NCBI GenBank assembly: GCA_013398955.1
Contig: VWPU01014905.1
Span: forward strand, 248,001-312,000
Reading direction: 5' to 3'
DNA from: Callaeas wilsoni
Lineage: Eukaryota; Chordata; Aves; Passeriformes; Callaeidae
Length of the DNA stretch: 64,000 nt
The notes under the pieces are model-generated. The model ran no database searches and was not told the origin of the DNA. It saw only the letters and a list, made by a program, of their open reading frames with translations. A program made the position numbers and the translations under genes. Positions 1-12,740 of this stretch are shown one piece after another (within the stretch, counting starts at the first letter, position 1; the number at the start of each line of letters is the position of its first letter).

Positions 1-715
1 GAAGTCCACTTCATATTGATAAAGGGGAAGGAGTGTGGTTATAGATTCTAAGCTGACAGTCTGTTTTCTAAAAATATTGACAGTCAACACTACAGTCTTG
101 ATTTGAACATTGCTTTGGCTGGTTCTATAATACAAATAGCAAAACTATTTTACTAAATCAAAGTTTCATTAATTGGAAAATCACAGTTTTTTGAAGATAG
201 TTCTTACCATGTATAAGGGAAGGGGTCTTTAGGGAATGGCTAGCTAATCTAAAGAGGATAAAGTTTATAAAATTGTTTTATATTTTCTTCAACCTCTGTA
301 TTTCTATCAACTTTTTGCTTTCCTTCCTCTTTTTTTTTCCTGTTTTCTTTTTCACCATAGGTCTTTTCATGCCAAGGAAGGCATTGTTACAAGGGCAAGG
401 AATGAGACAGATTTAGGAGAAAATGGATAAGAATCAGTTTTGAAGTTGACTGAGACCTATTTGAAGGACCTGTGCATATATACATTTATTGTTCCATCCA
501 AAGAGAGTGTTTGTTACAGAATGCCATATGATAACCCATTATTGTCTGTAGTGGTCTTACTAATTTCAAATATATGACAAGAATGTAAAATCAGGTTATG
601 AGTATGCCTTGGTTTCTTCTTTCCCATCTTTACCTTATGCTTCCTGTGTTGGCGTTCTACTGTACCAGAGTAACTGGCACATTCAGACAGAGATCTCTAT
701 CTTCCAGGAAACTAC

Positions 716-977
716 CTTCTGTTAATTATATCTCCCGTCTGTCTTTTCTTCTGTTTTTGTTTCGCCACGTTTCTGTAGAGAGGCCCCATCACAAAAAGAC
801 AAGCTTCACAGTCTTCCTGTATTTGAGCTGCCTCAGCATCTGAGTGGAGCTGATTGATAAGCCAGCAGGCCAGCTGCTGAATTTCATGGATGGACAGGTT
901 AAAGAAATTGAAAATGCTCATGTTTTCAACATTTTTTATCACTTGTCCATTGTATGGGAAAAAACTTTTATCTAAAA
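716..977 (-). other. Unassigned minus-strand open segment with protein-like composition
   Basis: On the minus strand an uninterrupted frame runs through about 977 to 716. It contains FNLSIHEIQQLACWLINQLH, then SDAEAAQIQEDCEACLFVMG and PLYRNVAKQK. The run of E, Q, A, D and L looks like amphipathic helix rather than random AT-rich translation. On that strand it is preceded by an acceptor-like 'aacatttttag' and ends near 'cagaag|gtagtt', a weak donor-like site. I do not recognise a family. It may be an antisense exon, a retrocopy fragment or chance. Confidence 0.3.
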
Positions 978-3900
978 ATGTTAATTATAATTCTCTGTGT
1001 CATAGTTACAGCTGACTTCTTAAATCCATGTACTGTTAGTAAGGTTACAGGCCATTGGAAAGACAAAGGAAAGCAGAAATCATATTTTATGTCCCCAGGG
1101 TTCTATGAACTGATGGTATAGCTTTGCTGAAATTCTTTCCTTAAAATTCCACTGGAGCAGTGAACATCCTAGCAGATTCTCACAGCCACTACACTGATTC
1201 TCTTTGTAATAGTGAATGTTTCTGGGAGTATGCAGTGTTGTCCAACTACTTCAGTAACTTTTAGTTTTCTTAGGACAATTAGATTCCTAGCTTTGAAAGC
1301 TGCTGTTTGGTAGCAAAGGTTGTTGTGATAAACACAGCATTTAAAAATAAGTATATACCATCTGCTATCTCCTATTAATTGAATAGAAGGCCCTATAAAT
1401 CACATCTGTGTTATAAAAGAAATGTATTAATAACTATCAGTGAATTGCATGTAGATAGTTTATTTAAACTTGTAGAGGGACAATATCTTTACCTGTTTCA
1501 GGCATAAATAAAAGCTGAACTTTTTTGCTTACCACCACTGACCACATTTAGGTAAATTTCTCTGCCATAATTTTTCCTTTTGCAAGGAAGACCTCACTGA
1601 GTACAGGCAATTTACTCTTTTCTACTGTATATAGCAGGCAGCATTTCTATTCCCAATCACTTGTGTTTGTTCTCTAGCTATCATACACCACTGGAATATT
1701 TTTTTTTTTCCTCTGCTGTGCAGTTGCACTGAGTATGAAGTCTTGAGTGTGAAAATGAAAAGTGCTAAGGTGAATGAAGACAGTATGGCCAATTGGAAGT
1801 CAGTGGAATCATATCCAGAACCTACTTACACTATTTTGAACATTGCTGCCTTTTTTTTAGTTGGAGCTCATTCACTTGTGACTTCTAAAGAGTTTCTTCC
1901 TAAGATAAGAGAAGTGTGCAGTTACATTTCCATGAGAAAATCACAAAGTAATTATCTCTCTCCTTTTCCAAGTAGATCTCTTATTCACCCTACAACTTTA
2001 GTCCACTTTGGTAAAGCCTTGAAATTTTTCCTGTAGAGTCTACATGGTTGTCTGCCTGGAGTCATATTAGGAAAGTTCAAGGAAATTATTTCCACTTGCT
2101 GAGTCGCGTGGAGAGCAAACTTAGAGGATTTTAAAGCCTGAGTTTTTAATGGAAACAGGTTGGCCTGAGTTCAAAATGGTTAATTTTATTACTGATTGGT
2201 TGTTTTGGGTTTTTTTATTCATGAGGACCTTGAGATATAAACATAGTCATATTCATTCTTGACCTTTATGTTCTGTTGTGTCCCAGTTTTACCTGAAATA
2301 TGGGATGTTTTCTGGGTGGATGCAGGTTCTTAAAGTTTAGCTGTTGCCTTGTTTAAAAGGCCCTAGAATGCAGCGAAGCTTCGTTGCAAGAGAATTTTCA
2401 GTTATGCCACGAGCAGTCCAAATGACTGATGGCTGTCAAAGGTTAGGACCTTGAATGAAAGAAAATGTCTTTCTTATTCTCTAGAGCAAACAGGGCTCAA
2501 AAACATTGTAAATGAGCTTCAAGAAAGCAAATTGGAAATTGCAGAATAATAAAAAAATGTAATATCTGTGAAGGAGAAAACGAGCTGAGAAGAGTTGCTT
2601 AGAAGGTCAGGAAAGTTCAGAACATGGATGATTTTAAGTCCTGTGTGGTGCTGTCAAGTCAGGGAGCCGTATCTTTTGTGCTGCCTAACTTGTCTATTTT
2701 CTGGTTTTGTACTCTTTTGGAATAAAATAGGTGCCTTTGTTTTGTTTTGAAATGCTGTTAGTGAATGTATGTCTGCTGCAGTCATGCTGAGGAGCTACCT
2801 GCCATATATGCAGTGCCAAAAAAAAAAATCTTTATTGATCTTTGGAATAAATAAAAGGCTTGTTACAATCTGCAGTCACAGTGCTTTGAAAAGAAACAGG
2901 ATTAATTCCTTGCGTGCCTTGAGTAACTGAGATACAGTGGTAATGATCCTCTCTGCATTGATACTTTCCCTGTATCAGCAACTGGGAGTAGACACAGCTT
3001 GGTGATGCTATAACAGTACTCTTATATTTGCATTTTTCTGGGATTGTGGCAGGAGCATACTAAAACTGAACTCATGCCTGGTTTATGTTCCTGGAACAAT
3101 ATAAAGTTTGGGTTTCCACTATGCAAAAGTATTGTTAGCTTGCTTCAGATCACACCATTTATTGCTAAATGTTGGCATGCATATAGTGAGAAGTATTGTG
3201 TGTGGTTTGTTTATGTTGACAAATGACACTGGTTATGCTGGATAAACGTCTGGTTCCCAGGATTGCTATAATCTTTGTTATTTTTCTGGAGAGAGCTGCT
3301 ATGTGACAACTTAATTATCTCTTTTACCTATAAGCTATTTTCTTTCTTTCATCCTTCTGTGTCTTCACCACCAGCACCCACTGGAAAATATCAACAATCA
3401 TTATTAAAGGACATGTGTATTTGCTGGGGTTGTTCTCAGTTGTCTTTATCTGGAGTCCATACTCCAGGCCTGCTCCAGAACTATTCATTATACGTGACAT
3501 TAACAGTTTCATTTGCTCTACTTTTGCAATTCTGTCTTCTGTAGACCAGAGATAATTTGTCTTTTATCATGAAGAGACTCTTCTAATTCACTCTTTATTT
3601 AATTACATTTTTCTACTTTAAAGAACTTTCAGTTTTGGTCTAAGAAAACCTAAGTGGGCATAAAGGAAAATGACAGTGCTCTTTGCTTGTTTTAACTAAA
3701 TATGCAACAGATACTTGAATAGGAGAAGAAAGTGACATATGGCTTATGCTTGGATTGTTGGGTGCTCGGAGTCTGACTAATTGCTGCATTTAACCAATTG
3801 ATGCTTATTCTTTAAACTTCCTGTTCCCATCTCATCAGAACGAAGTTTTCTGTCAAGATTGTTAGAAACTCAGACAATGCTTTCTCTGCGGCAATGCTAA

Positions 3901-5340
3901 AGACTTCATGATGCAACGATAGCACTGCTTTTGGATCTCCTATGTAGGAGTTTGATAATGTGCCATTGTGCCTATTCAAATGCTCTGAAAGTTTTCATAA
4001 CGAACAGTGCTGTGTCATCCATTGTTTTTTGCTGCAAAGATTGAACCAAGGAAGAGACAATGTTTGACATCATGTAAAAAGCAGGCAACGTGAAATCATC
4101 TCCAGTTCCAGTATATTTGGTAATGAATTTAGCAAAAGTGAAAGGAAATTAATGTAATTTTGGCTAGATGGAAAGAGATCACTAGTTCAAGGCTACAGAA
4201 TAAGGATTAATCAGTTGCTTAGAATGAAAACTGCTACAGCCAAATAGTTTAAGAGGTCTAAAATAAATTCTTAAGCAAGAAGAATTTTCTCCACTGGTAT
4301 TATCCATATATGTAAGCATGCAAAGAAACTATATGCTGAAAATTCAGGCCTGAAAGTTTTCCTTCTATGGCTTTGCTAGAGACACAGAAAAGCTGTTGGA
4401 GCTTTCAGTGCTTTGTTTGTGACCAAAATGTATATTAAAATCAAGTTGGGTTTTTTGGGTGTTTTTTTGGTTTGTTTTTTTTTCCACTAGAGAAGAGGAA
4501 TTTTTTTATCTGACCACAAGGTCAGTTAATATCTGTCCTCTCTGGTAAACAGATGGTCCAGTGAATATAGGCTGTTCTTACGCTCTGAGCAGCTGCTGAA
4601 GTGAAGATAATGTAGTAAGTACAATTAAAAAAATGGGATGGGAAAACACCGATCAAACTGATGATTGAAAAGACTTTATATTAAGTAGGAACAAAAGAGC
4701 AATGACTACTGTGTAAAATTTTTTCACAGCAAAAAGGAATTCTGTCTGCTGGTTTGTGTAATGACAGGCTGGTTAAATGAATTCCAGAGTAATAGAAGAA
4801 AACTCTTACAGTTAAGACACTTTCTTTGAGACTTACAATTCTATGCTATGCAACCAATATCTTGAAGAATGTGATCTCTGCTTGAAAAAAAGTAATGTGT
4901 TGCTCATTAATAAGTTGGGCTTTCGTGATGGAAAACACGAAGTTATACAAGACATTTCTCTTAAATGAATATATGCTGAATGGTTTTATAGCTCATAAAA
5001 GTGCGAGTTTTGCTTTATTTCCCTAGTAAATGTCTTTTTAGTACAAGTTTTCAAGCACTTCCAAGGCTTTTGTAAAATAAAGCAGTCTTGCAATGAATTA
5101 ATATTTTTCAAATACAATATGTGGTAGATATCCTTTCACGACAACACTGATTTGACAAATGGTCTTAAAAGATGTTTCTGGTGTCAGTTCTGTTGGGATA
5201 CTTGTATCACCCCAATCATTCTGGAATCTTTTTCCCATCCCCAAATAAGTGACTAGCTCTTTTGTGAGTAAAACTGCCTTCTCTTAGCTGGCCAGGCTAA
5301 TAAAGTCAGGATATTGTTCCCCTCTTCTATGCACAAAATC

Positions 5341-5440
5341 ATCAAACTTGGAAGATACTTTCAAAATCATCTAGTCCACCTGTTAACCCAGCACCACCAT
5401 AACCACCCTGAACTTATCCCCAGGTGCTACATCCAATCTG
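5341..5440 (-). mobile_element. CR1 LINE 3' fragment, degraded
   Basis: On the plus strand the sequence runs 'cttggaagatactttcaa', then 'atcatctagtccac' and 'aacccagcaccaccat'. This matches the reverse complement of the CR1 3' UTR ('aaggaccttaaagatcatctagtccaacc...'). It is short, diverged and without the terminal octamer repeat. Confidence 0.65.
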
Positions 5441-6985
5441 TTTATTATTGCTACAGCCACTTTTCTTCTTACTGCCTCTATTAGAGCAAGAAGCACTCAT
5501 GGGATCTGCTGTGTCACTACCTTTAAGGAAAGCCAAAGAGTTTTGCAAGATTTTCAGCTCTTACTATAAAGCTTTCCACATGTTCTCTGTCAAGCAACTG
5601 ATCTTTTTAACTGGCTAATAATCTAGCTTAGAACTGCTCAGGCCTTGCAACATTCTACTCTTTTATGCAGAATTGATAGGTTTTGGCTCTGACAACAGAT
5701 AAAGGATGATGCGACTGCACGATGTTGGATCAAAATGGTAGGTTGCAGCTTTGCATATATGTAACTTCTCCGTAGTCCAGTTTCTGGGTGTAGTGTCCCC
5801 TGTATTCACATGTTCAAGATACCAACAGAGGAGGCTTCATCCAATAGCTCTGCAATTTTCTGTCCCCTTTCAATGAAGCTCAGTATTGCCTTACCTTATG
5901 TAAAGCATTCCACCTCTAGGTGCTCCCTTAATCCTCATTTATAAGTCTTGCAGCTTTTACTCCTGAGGTCTGGTTCTCCATAACCTATAGCTGTATCATA
6001 AGATACCTCAACCTGTGAGAGAACCTAAGATAGTGAACTTTTCTCCTTAGGTGCAGCTTGACTTCTAGATTGTTCACAGTCCCTTTGTCACTGGACTGTA
6101 GTGAATTCCCATTCATTCATCAATATTATTATTCTCAAAGGTGAATAATTCCAGAATTAGTTATGGTAACAACTTCTTTGATGTCTTTACATAAGCAATT
6201 TGTAGCTGCTCTTTTCTGTGTAAAGGAATTCTTTTTGTGAAAGATGGTTTTGCTTAGAGCTTAAGATTTATTTCTTTTCATTTTTAAAAATATCTGCAAA
6301 ACTTGGGGTAAAGATCATTCCAAAACTCTGTTGTGCTATGATGCAGTTTATTCTGCTGTGAAATTCTGTAAATCCAAAGGCAAGGTACAATTTATCACAG
6401 CATGGCTTTGGTCTTCATCTTTATTCTGGTGTGTCAGTATTGTGAATTATGGGTTACTGCCACGTCTCTGTACCCCAGAGCTACATACATAGTTTTTATC
6501 ACTTTACGTCTAGTTAAGCATTCCAGGTTTTTTTCACAGCCATTTCATTCCAAGATTCTGCAATACCTTCTTGCTACTGCGGTGTCCCTAAGTCTGGGTA
6601 CAACCTCTGCTTTGGCAGGCAGACTGCACATAGGTAGTGCTTTCCCATGATAGCTTATGACACCCAAAAAGTCACTGGAATATCTTCGTAAGATCAAAAT
6701 GTATTTTGTACCATTCAGCTGCACTCTTTCTTCAAATGGCTCTTTCTTTGGAGGTCAAAACGTGGACCACAACCCACAGGCTGGATGTGTGCCTCCCTTC
6801 CTTTGAGGCTGTTGGCTCTTTTTGATCACCCTTGCCTTCCACTGTGCTCTGGTTGCCATTCCATTCTTTGTTTGTTGTTTCTCCTACATAACCACTTCCC
6901 AGCAAGGTCCTTGTGCTTTTGGGCAACATCCTCTCCTTCCTACATCAACAATTATAATACAAATTATAGTTGCATTGTGGGTTGA

Positions 6986-7007
6986 TTTTTGTTTGTTTGT
7001 TTGTTTT
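6986..7007. repeat. GTTT microsatellite-like run
   Basis: About five units of 'gttt' in a T-rich context; simple repeat. Confidence 0.85.
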
Positions 7008-8952
7008 CCCAGATGGCATCTGGATTGTCTTGTTGAAGACTCTCCTAGTATTCATAGTCTAGTGTATATTAAGACTAATATGGGCTAACAAGATTTGAAA
7101 GAAACTTAAAGAAAAACTAGAATATGTGGAATTGGTAGGCAGAAGCCCTGGTTGTGACCCAAACAACTCCTTGTTACTTTTATATCTGGAAAAAAGTGAC
7201 TTCCCAACAAAAAATTGGAATGTATTTTAGTGTTATATTTTGTGTTAATTACTTGCAATATGCTTTTCTGTATTGGATGCAGTGGGACAACAGTTGCGTA
7301 GAAGAGGCATAGTAAGGTAATTTTTGCAGTCATAACTGTGCATTTATTTTGACATTCATCTGGCCTTTGCAAAGCAAAAACTTCCCTCCCACACAATTTT
7401 TTGTCTGTTGCCCCCTCACCCTCCTCCACCACATTAGCAGCTCCAAGCTTAGTCAGTTATAATGATTTTAAAGACAGTCTATCAGTAAATGGAAGACTGT
7501 GTCTCATCTGACTTCTGACAAAAATGGTACTTTCATCTTTGCATGATTGGGTATAATTTATTCATAGGCAACACTTGAATTTTAATCACAAGAGTACTGT
7601 GATAAACCTTTTACAGGGGTTTTATATAGGACTGAATAGAAGGCCAATTGGCTTAGTTTCAGTGCATCTCACATCTCTGCTCCTTCTTTTGTTCTCTGGT
7701 TTTTGCATTATACAGTTTCCTCTGCTTGCTTTTACATAGAAGGGGAATCCTCTGAGACTGACTATGTTTGTTTGTCATTACTGAAACAACTCTTCCCTGA
7801 TGAAGGAAGCTTCCCATGAGTTTTTTTCAACAAGGACCCCCTGGGCAGTAGACAGCAGGATCTGCTGGGGATGTTTTAGGGTTTTCTTTTTAGCTTTCTG
7901 GCTGGCTGGGTCTTGTTCAGTCTCAAAAAGAAGGTACAGAAAAAGCGTGTTTTCTTATTGTTAAAACTACATGATTGGTATGCAGAAATCATGTGTTGTG
8001 GAGGTGAGAGAAGCCACCAACTGACTGATTGTCAGTTCTTGTTGTCAAAGAGGGCAGGTGTTGAGTTCTGCCTGATATTGTGCAGACTCAGCAGGGACTG
8101 GGGATTTCAGTACACACAATTTACTGAAATAATCAGTATCATCTGTGTGACCACATTCTGAGGTTGTGTGTGTGCCTGCCTTAGCTTTTCTCATTGCAAA
8201 GACCATTGGCAGCTTGTCTTTGCTAACTTGAATGGGATTTCCATGGTTGCTGGGTTGTGTGGGATCTAGACATATAATCCTGAAGTTTATGAGAAATAGT
8301 GCACCACATGCTTGATTCTTTTTCAGGCAATAGCTCCATAGAACATTTGTAGGTTTGGAAAAGCTATTTAAACCAACCTTTTAAGACTTTGGTGTTAACA
8401 CAGAAAAACCAATGTAGTGCTGCAGAACCACGCCTCACATGGTACTTAGTATACCTTGGGTTTTGCTACTGAATATGAAGACACATCCTGGTGCCAGAGT
8501 GAAAGGTGGTGTTAAAGTGAAAGAGATCCAGGAACAAAACACTGTCCTCGCTCTTTCTGTGTGAAGTGGTCCAAAAATTACCTATTGAAGTTTCCAGGAG
8601 GGAAGAAAGATCTTATATTTCCTTTCCCTGTGCCTCCAAAAGTAACAAATCAGCAGTAAGCTGCTTTTACTTTGTGGGTATCATAATATATGGAAGTCAA
8701 GAATAGTTTCCTGCCTTCTGATCAAGCTCTATGTTGTCAGTAGGAGTGACTGAGGTTTATTTCAGTTATGGCAAGGTGAGCTTTCTTCTATCTTGTACCT
8801 GCTGAAATAAGTTACCAGTTGACACTGGACTTACTGACTGTCTTGAGCGTGTGTTTCAGGAGCACTATCTGTTCAACTAGACAAAAATAAGAAAGAAAAT
8901 AAGAAATAAACAAAAATAAGAAATAAGAAGTAACTGTTCTTTCCCTCTGCAG

Positions 8953-9221
8953 AATTGACCCCTGAGGAGAAAGCCATGAAGATTGCCAAAGCTATGCGTA
9001 AGCAGTCATTGGAGGTAAAAGAGAAATGGGAGAACCTAAATGCCAGTGCCAGTATCTGGCAGAAGCAAGTGGACAAAGCATTAGAAAAACTGAAAGACCT
9101 TCAGTGTGCCATGGATGACCTTGATGCTGATTTGAAGGAGGCTGAAAATGTGAGGAATGGCTGGAAACCTGTAGGAGACTTGCTCATAGATTCATTACCA
9201 GATCACATTGAGAAAACTACA
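8953..9221 (+). CDS. UTRN: Utrophin exon equivalent to dystrophin exon 59 (last spectrin repeat, first part)
   Basis: The exon is 269 bp, bounded by ctctgcAG and GTAAGT. It starts with two bases completing a codon (phase 1) and ends on a codon boundary (phase 0). It encodes [20 protein letters not shown] near its start and the conserved [13 protein letters not shown] near its end. This is the bulk of the final spectrin-like triple-helical repeat of the rod: heptad-type leucines with many K and E residues, and Trp at two helix core positions (EKWEN and IWQKQ). The repeat precedes hinge 4. A proline in DSLPDHIE sits where I recall Q in mammals; this was not checked by alignment. The reading frame is intact and the family match is very strong. 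Confidence 0.97.
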
Positions 9222-11343
9222 GTAAGTGTGAAACTCCTGGAAAATATTTAGTCTATTTGTGTGTCAGACCTCTCCATTCTAGTCCCTCTAGTCATATTAG
9301 ATATTTATACACTGTATGCTGAAATTCTCATGTGCAGTATAAAGTCTTTAAAGATGATATCTGAAGTCTCAAATAAAGTCCAGTGCTGGGCCACATTCAC
9401 AGTGTTGGCTGGGATTACATATGCACATAGATCTGTTTGGCCATCATATGTAACTTTCTTATTAGAAAAACATTTAGAGCTTTTTAAATCATACAGAAAT
9501 ATATACATAGTTTTAATTTCTGTTCCTTAACTTTCACAAACTTAACATGTCTATTGTCTATTTTTCTTTGTATGAGTGAATATTTGTATTTGCTTTTACT
9601 TTAGCCTGGCTTCTCATCAGGATTATTTCAAACTGGAGAACACATACTACTCTATAATGTTCTTGTGGGCAAACCAGTTCTTGCTGCCTGGGTTCCAGGC
9701 CACCCATGCAGGGCTCAGCATGCCAAGGCATGGCTGCTCTTGATGGATAGTAGTCATCCCCTGCTTAACTTCATGGATTGCATAGGGACCTAGTAATGCA
9801 GAGCTCCCCAAGAAGGAATATCTTCTGATAATTAGCATTGTCCAGAAAAGCTGACTGGAAACAGTACAGTGCAGTGAATACCATGGATTCCAGGAGAATG
9901 TGTGGGTATGCACATGTAGGCAGAGAAGATTGCTGTTTCGGGCAAATTCAGCATTTACTACTAAGCTTCTGTTTCACAAACACAGATTTTCAGCTTTTAA
10001 GCTTAAGAATGAATATGGCAAAGCATTAGAAGACCCTGGGGTTGTGTACCTGACCATCCATGTCTTCAGCATAGGATGCTGGTGCTAGAAGAATAAAATG
10101 AGCTGCAACCAGGTTTCTGTAGATATTCTGTCTGTGTATACAGTGTCTGTGAATTTACAGGGCTACATTATTTCACATATAGCAGTGTAAGCATCCTCAT
10201 TCTCCAAATTATATTGTTACTTTCAAGGTTAATGGAACTGAAATCTTTAAAACAAAGGCAGTCAAAGCTGAGTTAATATCCAAACTGCTGTTGATTTGAG
10301 AAGAGTAATGAATCTCTTCCTCCCTCTCTTGTATTTTAATATAGATACTAAAGCAAGAAATAAGATGCTAATGCTGAATAGCGCCTTGTTCTCATGCGAT
10401 TTGTCATATCTTAATGGCTTTTTCTGTAAAGTAGACTAAAGCAAAGTCTTTCAGATTTCCATTGCTGTGGAAAAACTGTAACATCTGCTGAAGTAATAGG
10501 GGCCTACTGGCTGTCCAGAAGCCCAGTATTTCTTTCTTGACAGTATGTTCCTTCTGTTCCTTGGCCTGATGAGAGTGATTTTTGTAGAGAGGTAAATAAT
10601 TAAATTGTCCAAAGAAAATACTTTCTTTACAGCTGTTTTGGGCTTGTTTCATGATGTTTAATCAAGCTGTTTATAGGATTGAACACTTAACTGCTCACAG
10701 CAAGAAAGACATTTGATGCATCTTTTTAACTGTAACTAAAACTTGCATCAGTTTTGTCTTAATACTGTATTTAGTTTGATTTGATTCAATAAACCTTTTA
10801 CTTCTTTTTAGTAATTGTAATAGCTTTACTCTCTGGTTCTAATCAGGTAAAACATTATATTCCTTTTCCTTGGAAGATACATTCCTTCATGCTTTGCTAG
10901 TTCAATAATAGTTTTTAAATTGAATTTTTGTCAGCTGCTTAATACTTGAAAACTATAGCTACTGAACAAATTTTTTTCTTAAGAACGCTTGGCAGGCTGT
11001 ATGCCACTAAAGCTCCTAATATAGCATTGTGAATTTCCTTCTGCAAAGAAAAGCTCTAAAGCCATACAGCACCACAACAAATAATAAATTAAATTATTTT
11101 AGGGGTGCACTTTGCTTATGGGCATTTCGGTAAGTTTCATACTGTAAGTCTCCCTAAAGGTGGATATGAGTGATACAATAAGAATATTGAAGTGAGTGAA
11201 CTTTCTTTGCCGACAACTGACTTGTGTGCAGTTGTTTAGCATAAGCTGCCACATTGGGCAGGTCAGCACCATGGGGAGTTTACAGTGGCTTTTGTGCTGC
11301 TCAGATGTCAGTTGAACGTAAGTGTGTTTCTTAACTCTTTTAG
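9222..11343 (+). other. UTRN: Intron 59 (2.1 kb)
   Basis: The intron is bounded by GTAAGT and ctctttTAG. The sequence is unremarkable AT-rich DNA. I recognise no repeat family, RNA gene or second exon in it. Confidence 0.85.
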
Positions 11344-11490
11344 GCTTTTAGAGAAGAAATTGCTCCCATCAACTTAAAAGTTAAAACAGTGAATGATTTG
11401 TCCAGCCAGCTGTCTCCACTTGACCTCTATCCATCTTTAAAGATGTCTCGTGAACTGGATGATCTTAATATGCGGTGGAAACTTTTACAG
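11344..11490 (+). CDS. UTRN: Utrophin exon equivalent to dystrophin exon 60 (last spectrin repeat, second part)
   Basis: This 147-bp exon is phase 0 at both ends, preceded by a TAG acceptor and followed by GTATTC, a slightly weaker donor than its neighbours. It encodes [20 protein letters not shown], then [20 protein letters not shown] and NMRWKLLQ. The LNMRWKLLQ helix is the conserved third helix of the terminal spectrin-like repeat in dystrophin and utrophin. Being 49 whole codons with symmetric phases, the exon could be skipped without a frameshift, though skipping would break the repeat. Confidence 0.97.
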
Positions 11491-12661
11491 GTATTCTTCT
11501 GAATATGTTCAGTAGGTGTGTGTGGAGGGGTATTTCTCACTCTCCTCTGTTTCTTTAAAAGATGCACCATTACCATTTGTTTATTACTTCTGTCGCTGTG
11601 GTGTTACTCTGTTGATACCAATGCACCAAAAGGAGCTGCCTTTCCTGCTGTAGCTTGACCAAAAGCTTTTCCTTTCAATCTGTCTCAGCAGTTTATTCAA
11701 ACAGGAAACTGCTATAACAAGATAAAAGCAATAGCAATTTAGCATAAAAAGCAGAAGAGGATATGCTGAGAGATTCATATTGCTTAGTTATGATTATTGT
11801 GCTTAAATGGTCTGAGAAAGGTAAATCAATGTGCCTGATTACAGCTGAAACTCATACATAGTTTCATAGTGAATGATTTAGTGACGTTTCTTATATCAGT
11901 TAAAAGTTCATTTATGATTTTTTGCAGTTTCTCTTTTTTTGTGTGTTTCTTTTTGTAGGAAGTACTTATCACATCTCTAGTAAGGGTGGTGGGAATGAAT
12001 TTTCAAAACCTGGGCAGCAGTTTCTTGGCCAGTAGTTTTGAATGAGTCAGTGCTGAGAGACAAAGCTGTCATTGTGTCATATCAGACCTTTCCTTTCCTA
12101 ATATCATTTGGTAGTGGAGTTGCTTTTCTTATTTTGTTTGCATTTTTGGGGGGAGGGAGGGGAGATGTTGTGTGTGTCCTCTCAAATTTGGTTAACCAAG
12201 CAACCGAAGTACTGCTGGGTGTGCTACTGCAGTTTCAATTAAACTGAGGGGAGTCATGTCAGCCAGCGAAGCAATATCTTCCAAAATGATTCTGTGCTGG
12301 GAAGGCACAGAGATCAATGAGATCAATGCAATCAAATGGAGACCTGCTGGCTATGGGAATTTGGACAACAGAAGGATTGGGAGGAGGTCAGAAACTTCAG
12401 CAGTTGACTATAGTCAGCATGAAACTACTGTTCATTATTGATCTACTGTTCTCACATGAGAACACTGCAACGTACGAACATGATTCTCATTAAGCAGATG
12501 AAAAAAAAATGTAGCCTTAAATAGGTGGATGTCAAATAATTGCTATGACACAAACAAATTGATTTCACTAAAAGGAATGTAAACAAGTGATTTTCTTATC
12601 ATGACCTTGGTGTTGCAAAGTACATGCAATGTAGATTTTTAGTATGTGTGTTTATGTGTAG
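11491..12661 (+). other. UTRN: Intron 60 (1.2 kb)
   Basis: A short intron bounded by GT and AG. It contains a G-rich stretch around 12147-12165 and a 9-bp direct repeat near 12310-12327. No gene or mobile element is recognised. Confidence 0.85.
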
Positions 12662-12740
12662 GTATCTGTAGAGGATCGCCTTAAACAATTACAGGAGGCA
12701 CACCGAGATTTTGGACCTGCATCACAGCATTTTCTTTCCA
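12662..12740 (+). CDS. UTRN: Utrophin exon equivalent to dystrophin exon 61 (repeat end / hinge 4)
   Basis: This 79-bp exon lies between a tgtAG acceptor and a GTAAGT donor, entering in phase 0 and leaving in phase 1. It encodes [20 protein letters not shown] followed by SQHFLS. This joins the last spectrin-like repeat to hinge 4, the proline-containing flexible linker that leads into the WW domain. The [17 protein letters not shown] block is nearly invariant in dystrophin and utrophin. The last base of the exon and the first two of the next make a Thr codon, which confirms the junction. Confidence 0.97.

Larger units (their letters stand above)
1..8952 (+). other. UTRN: Intron before exon 59 (3' part)
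   Basis: This is the downstream part of the intron ending at the acceptor AG at 8951-8952. I looked for the preceding utrophin exon, which should end with a segment like QPIEG followed by a phase-1 donor, and did not find it, so the intron is probably longer than 8.9 kb in total. It holds a degraded CR1 fragment near 5341-5440, a GTTT run at 6986-7007, a T/G-rich stretch near 4446-4490, and a minus-strand open segment at 716-977 described separately. Nothing else is recognisable. Confidence 0.8.

Noticed and set aside
1699..2036. A strong acceptor-like site (T-run then ctgtgcAG at 1722-1723) followed by an open frame of about 97 codons.
   Set aside because: The peptide does not match the expected preceding utrophin exon or any family I know, and no matching donor in the right phase is seen; it is probably a decoy splice site.
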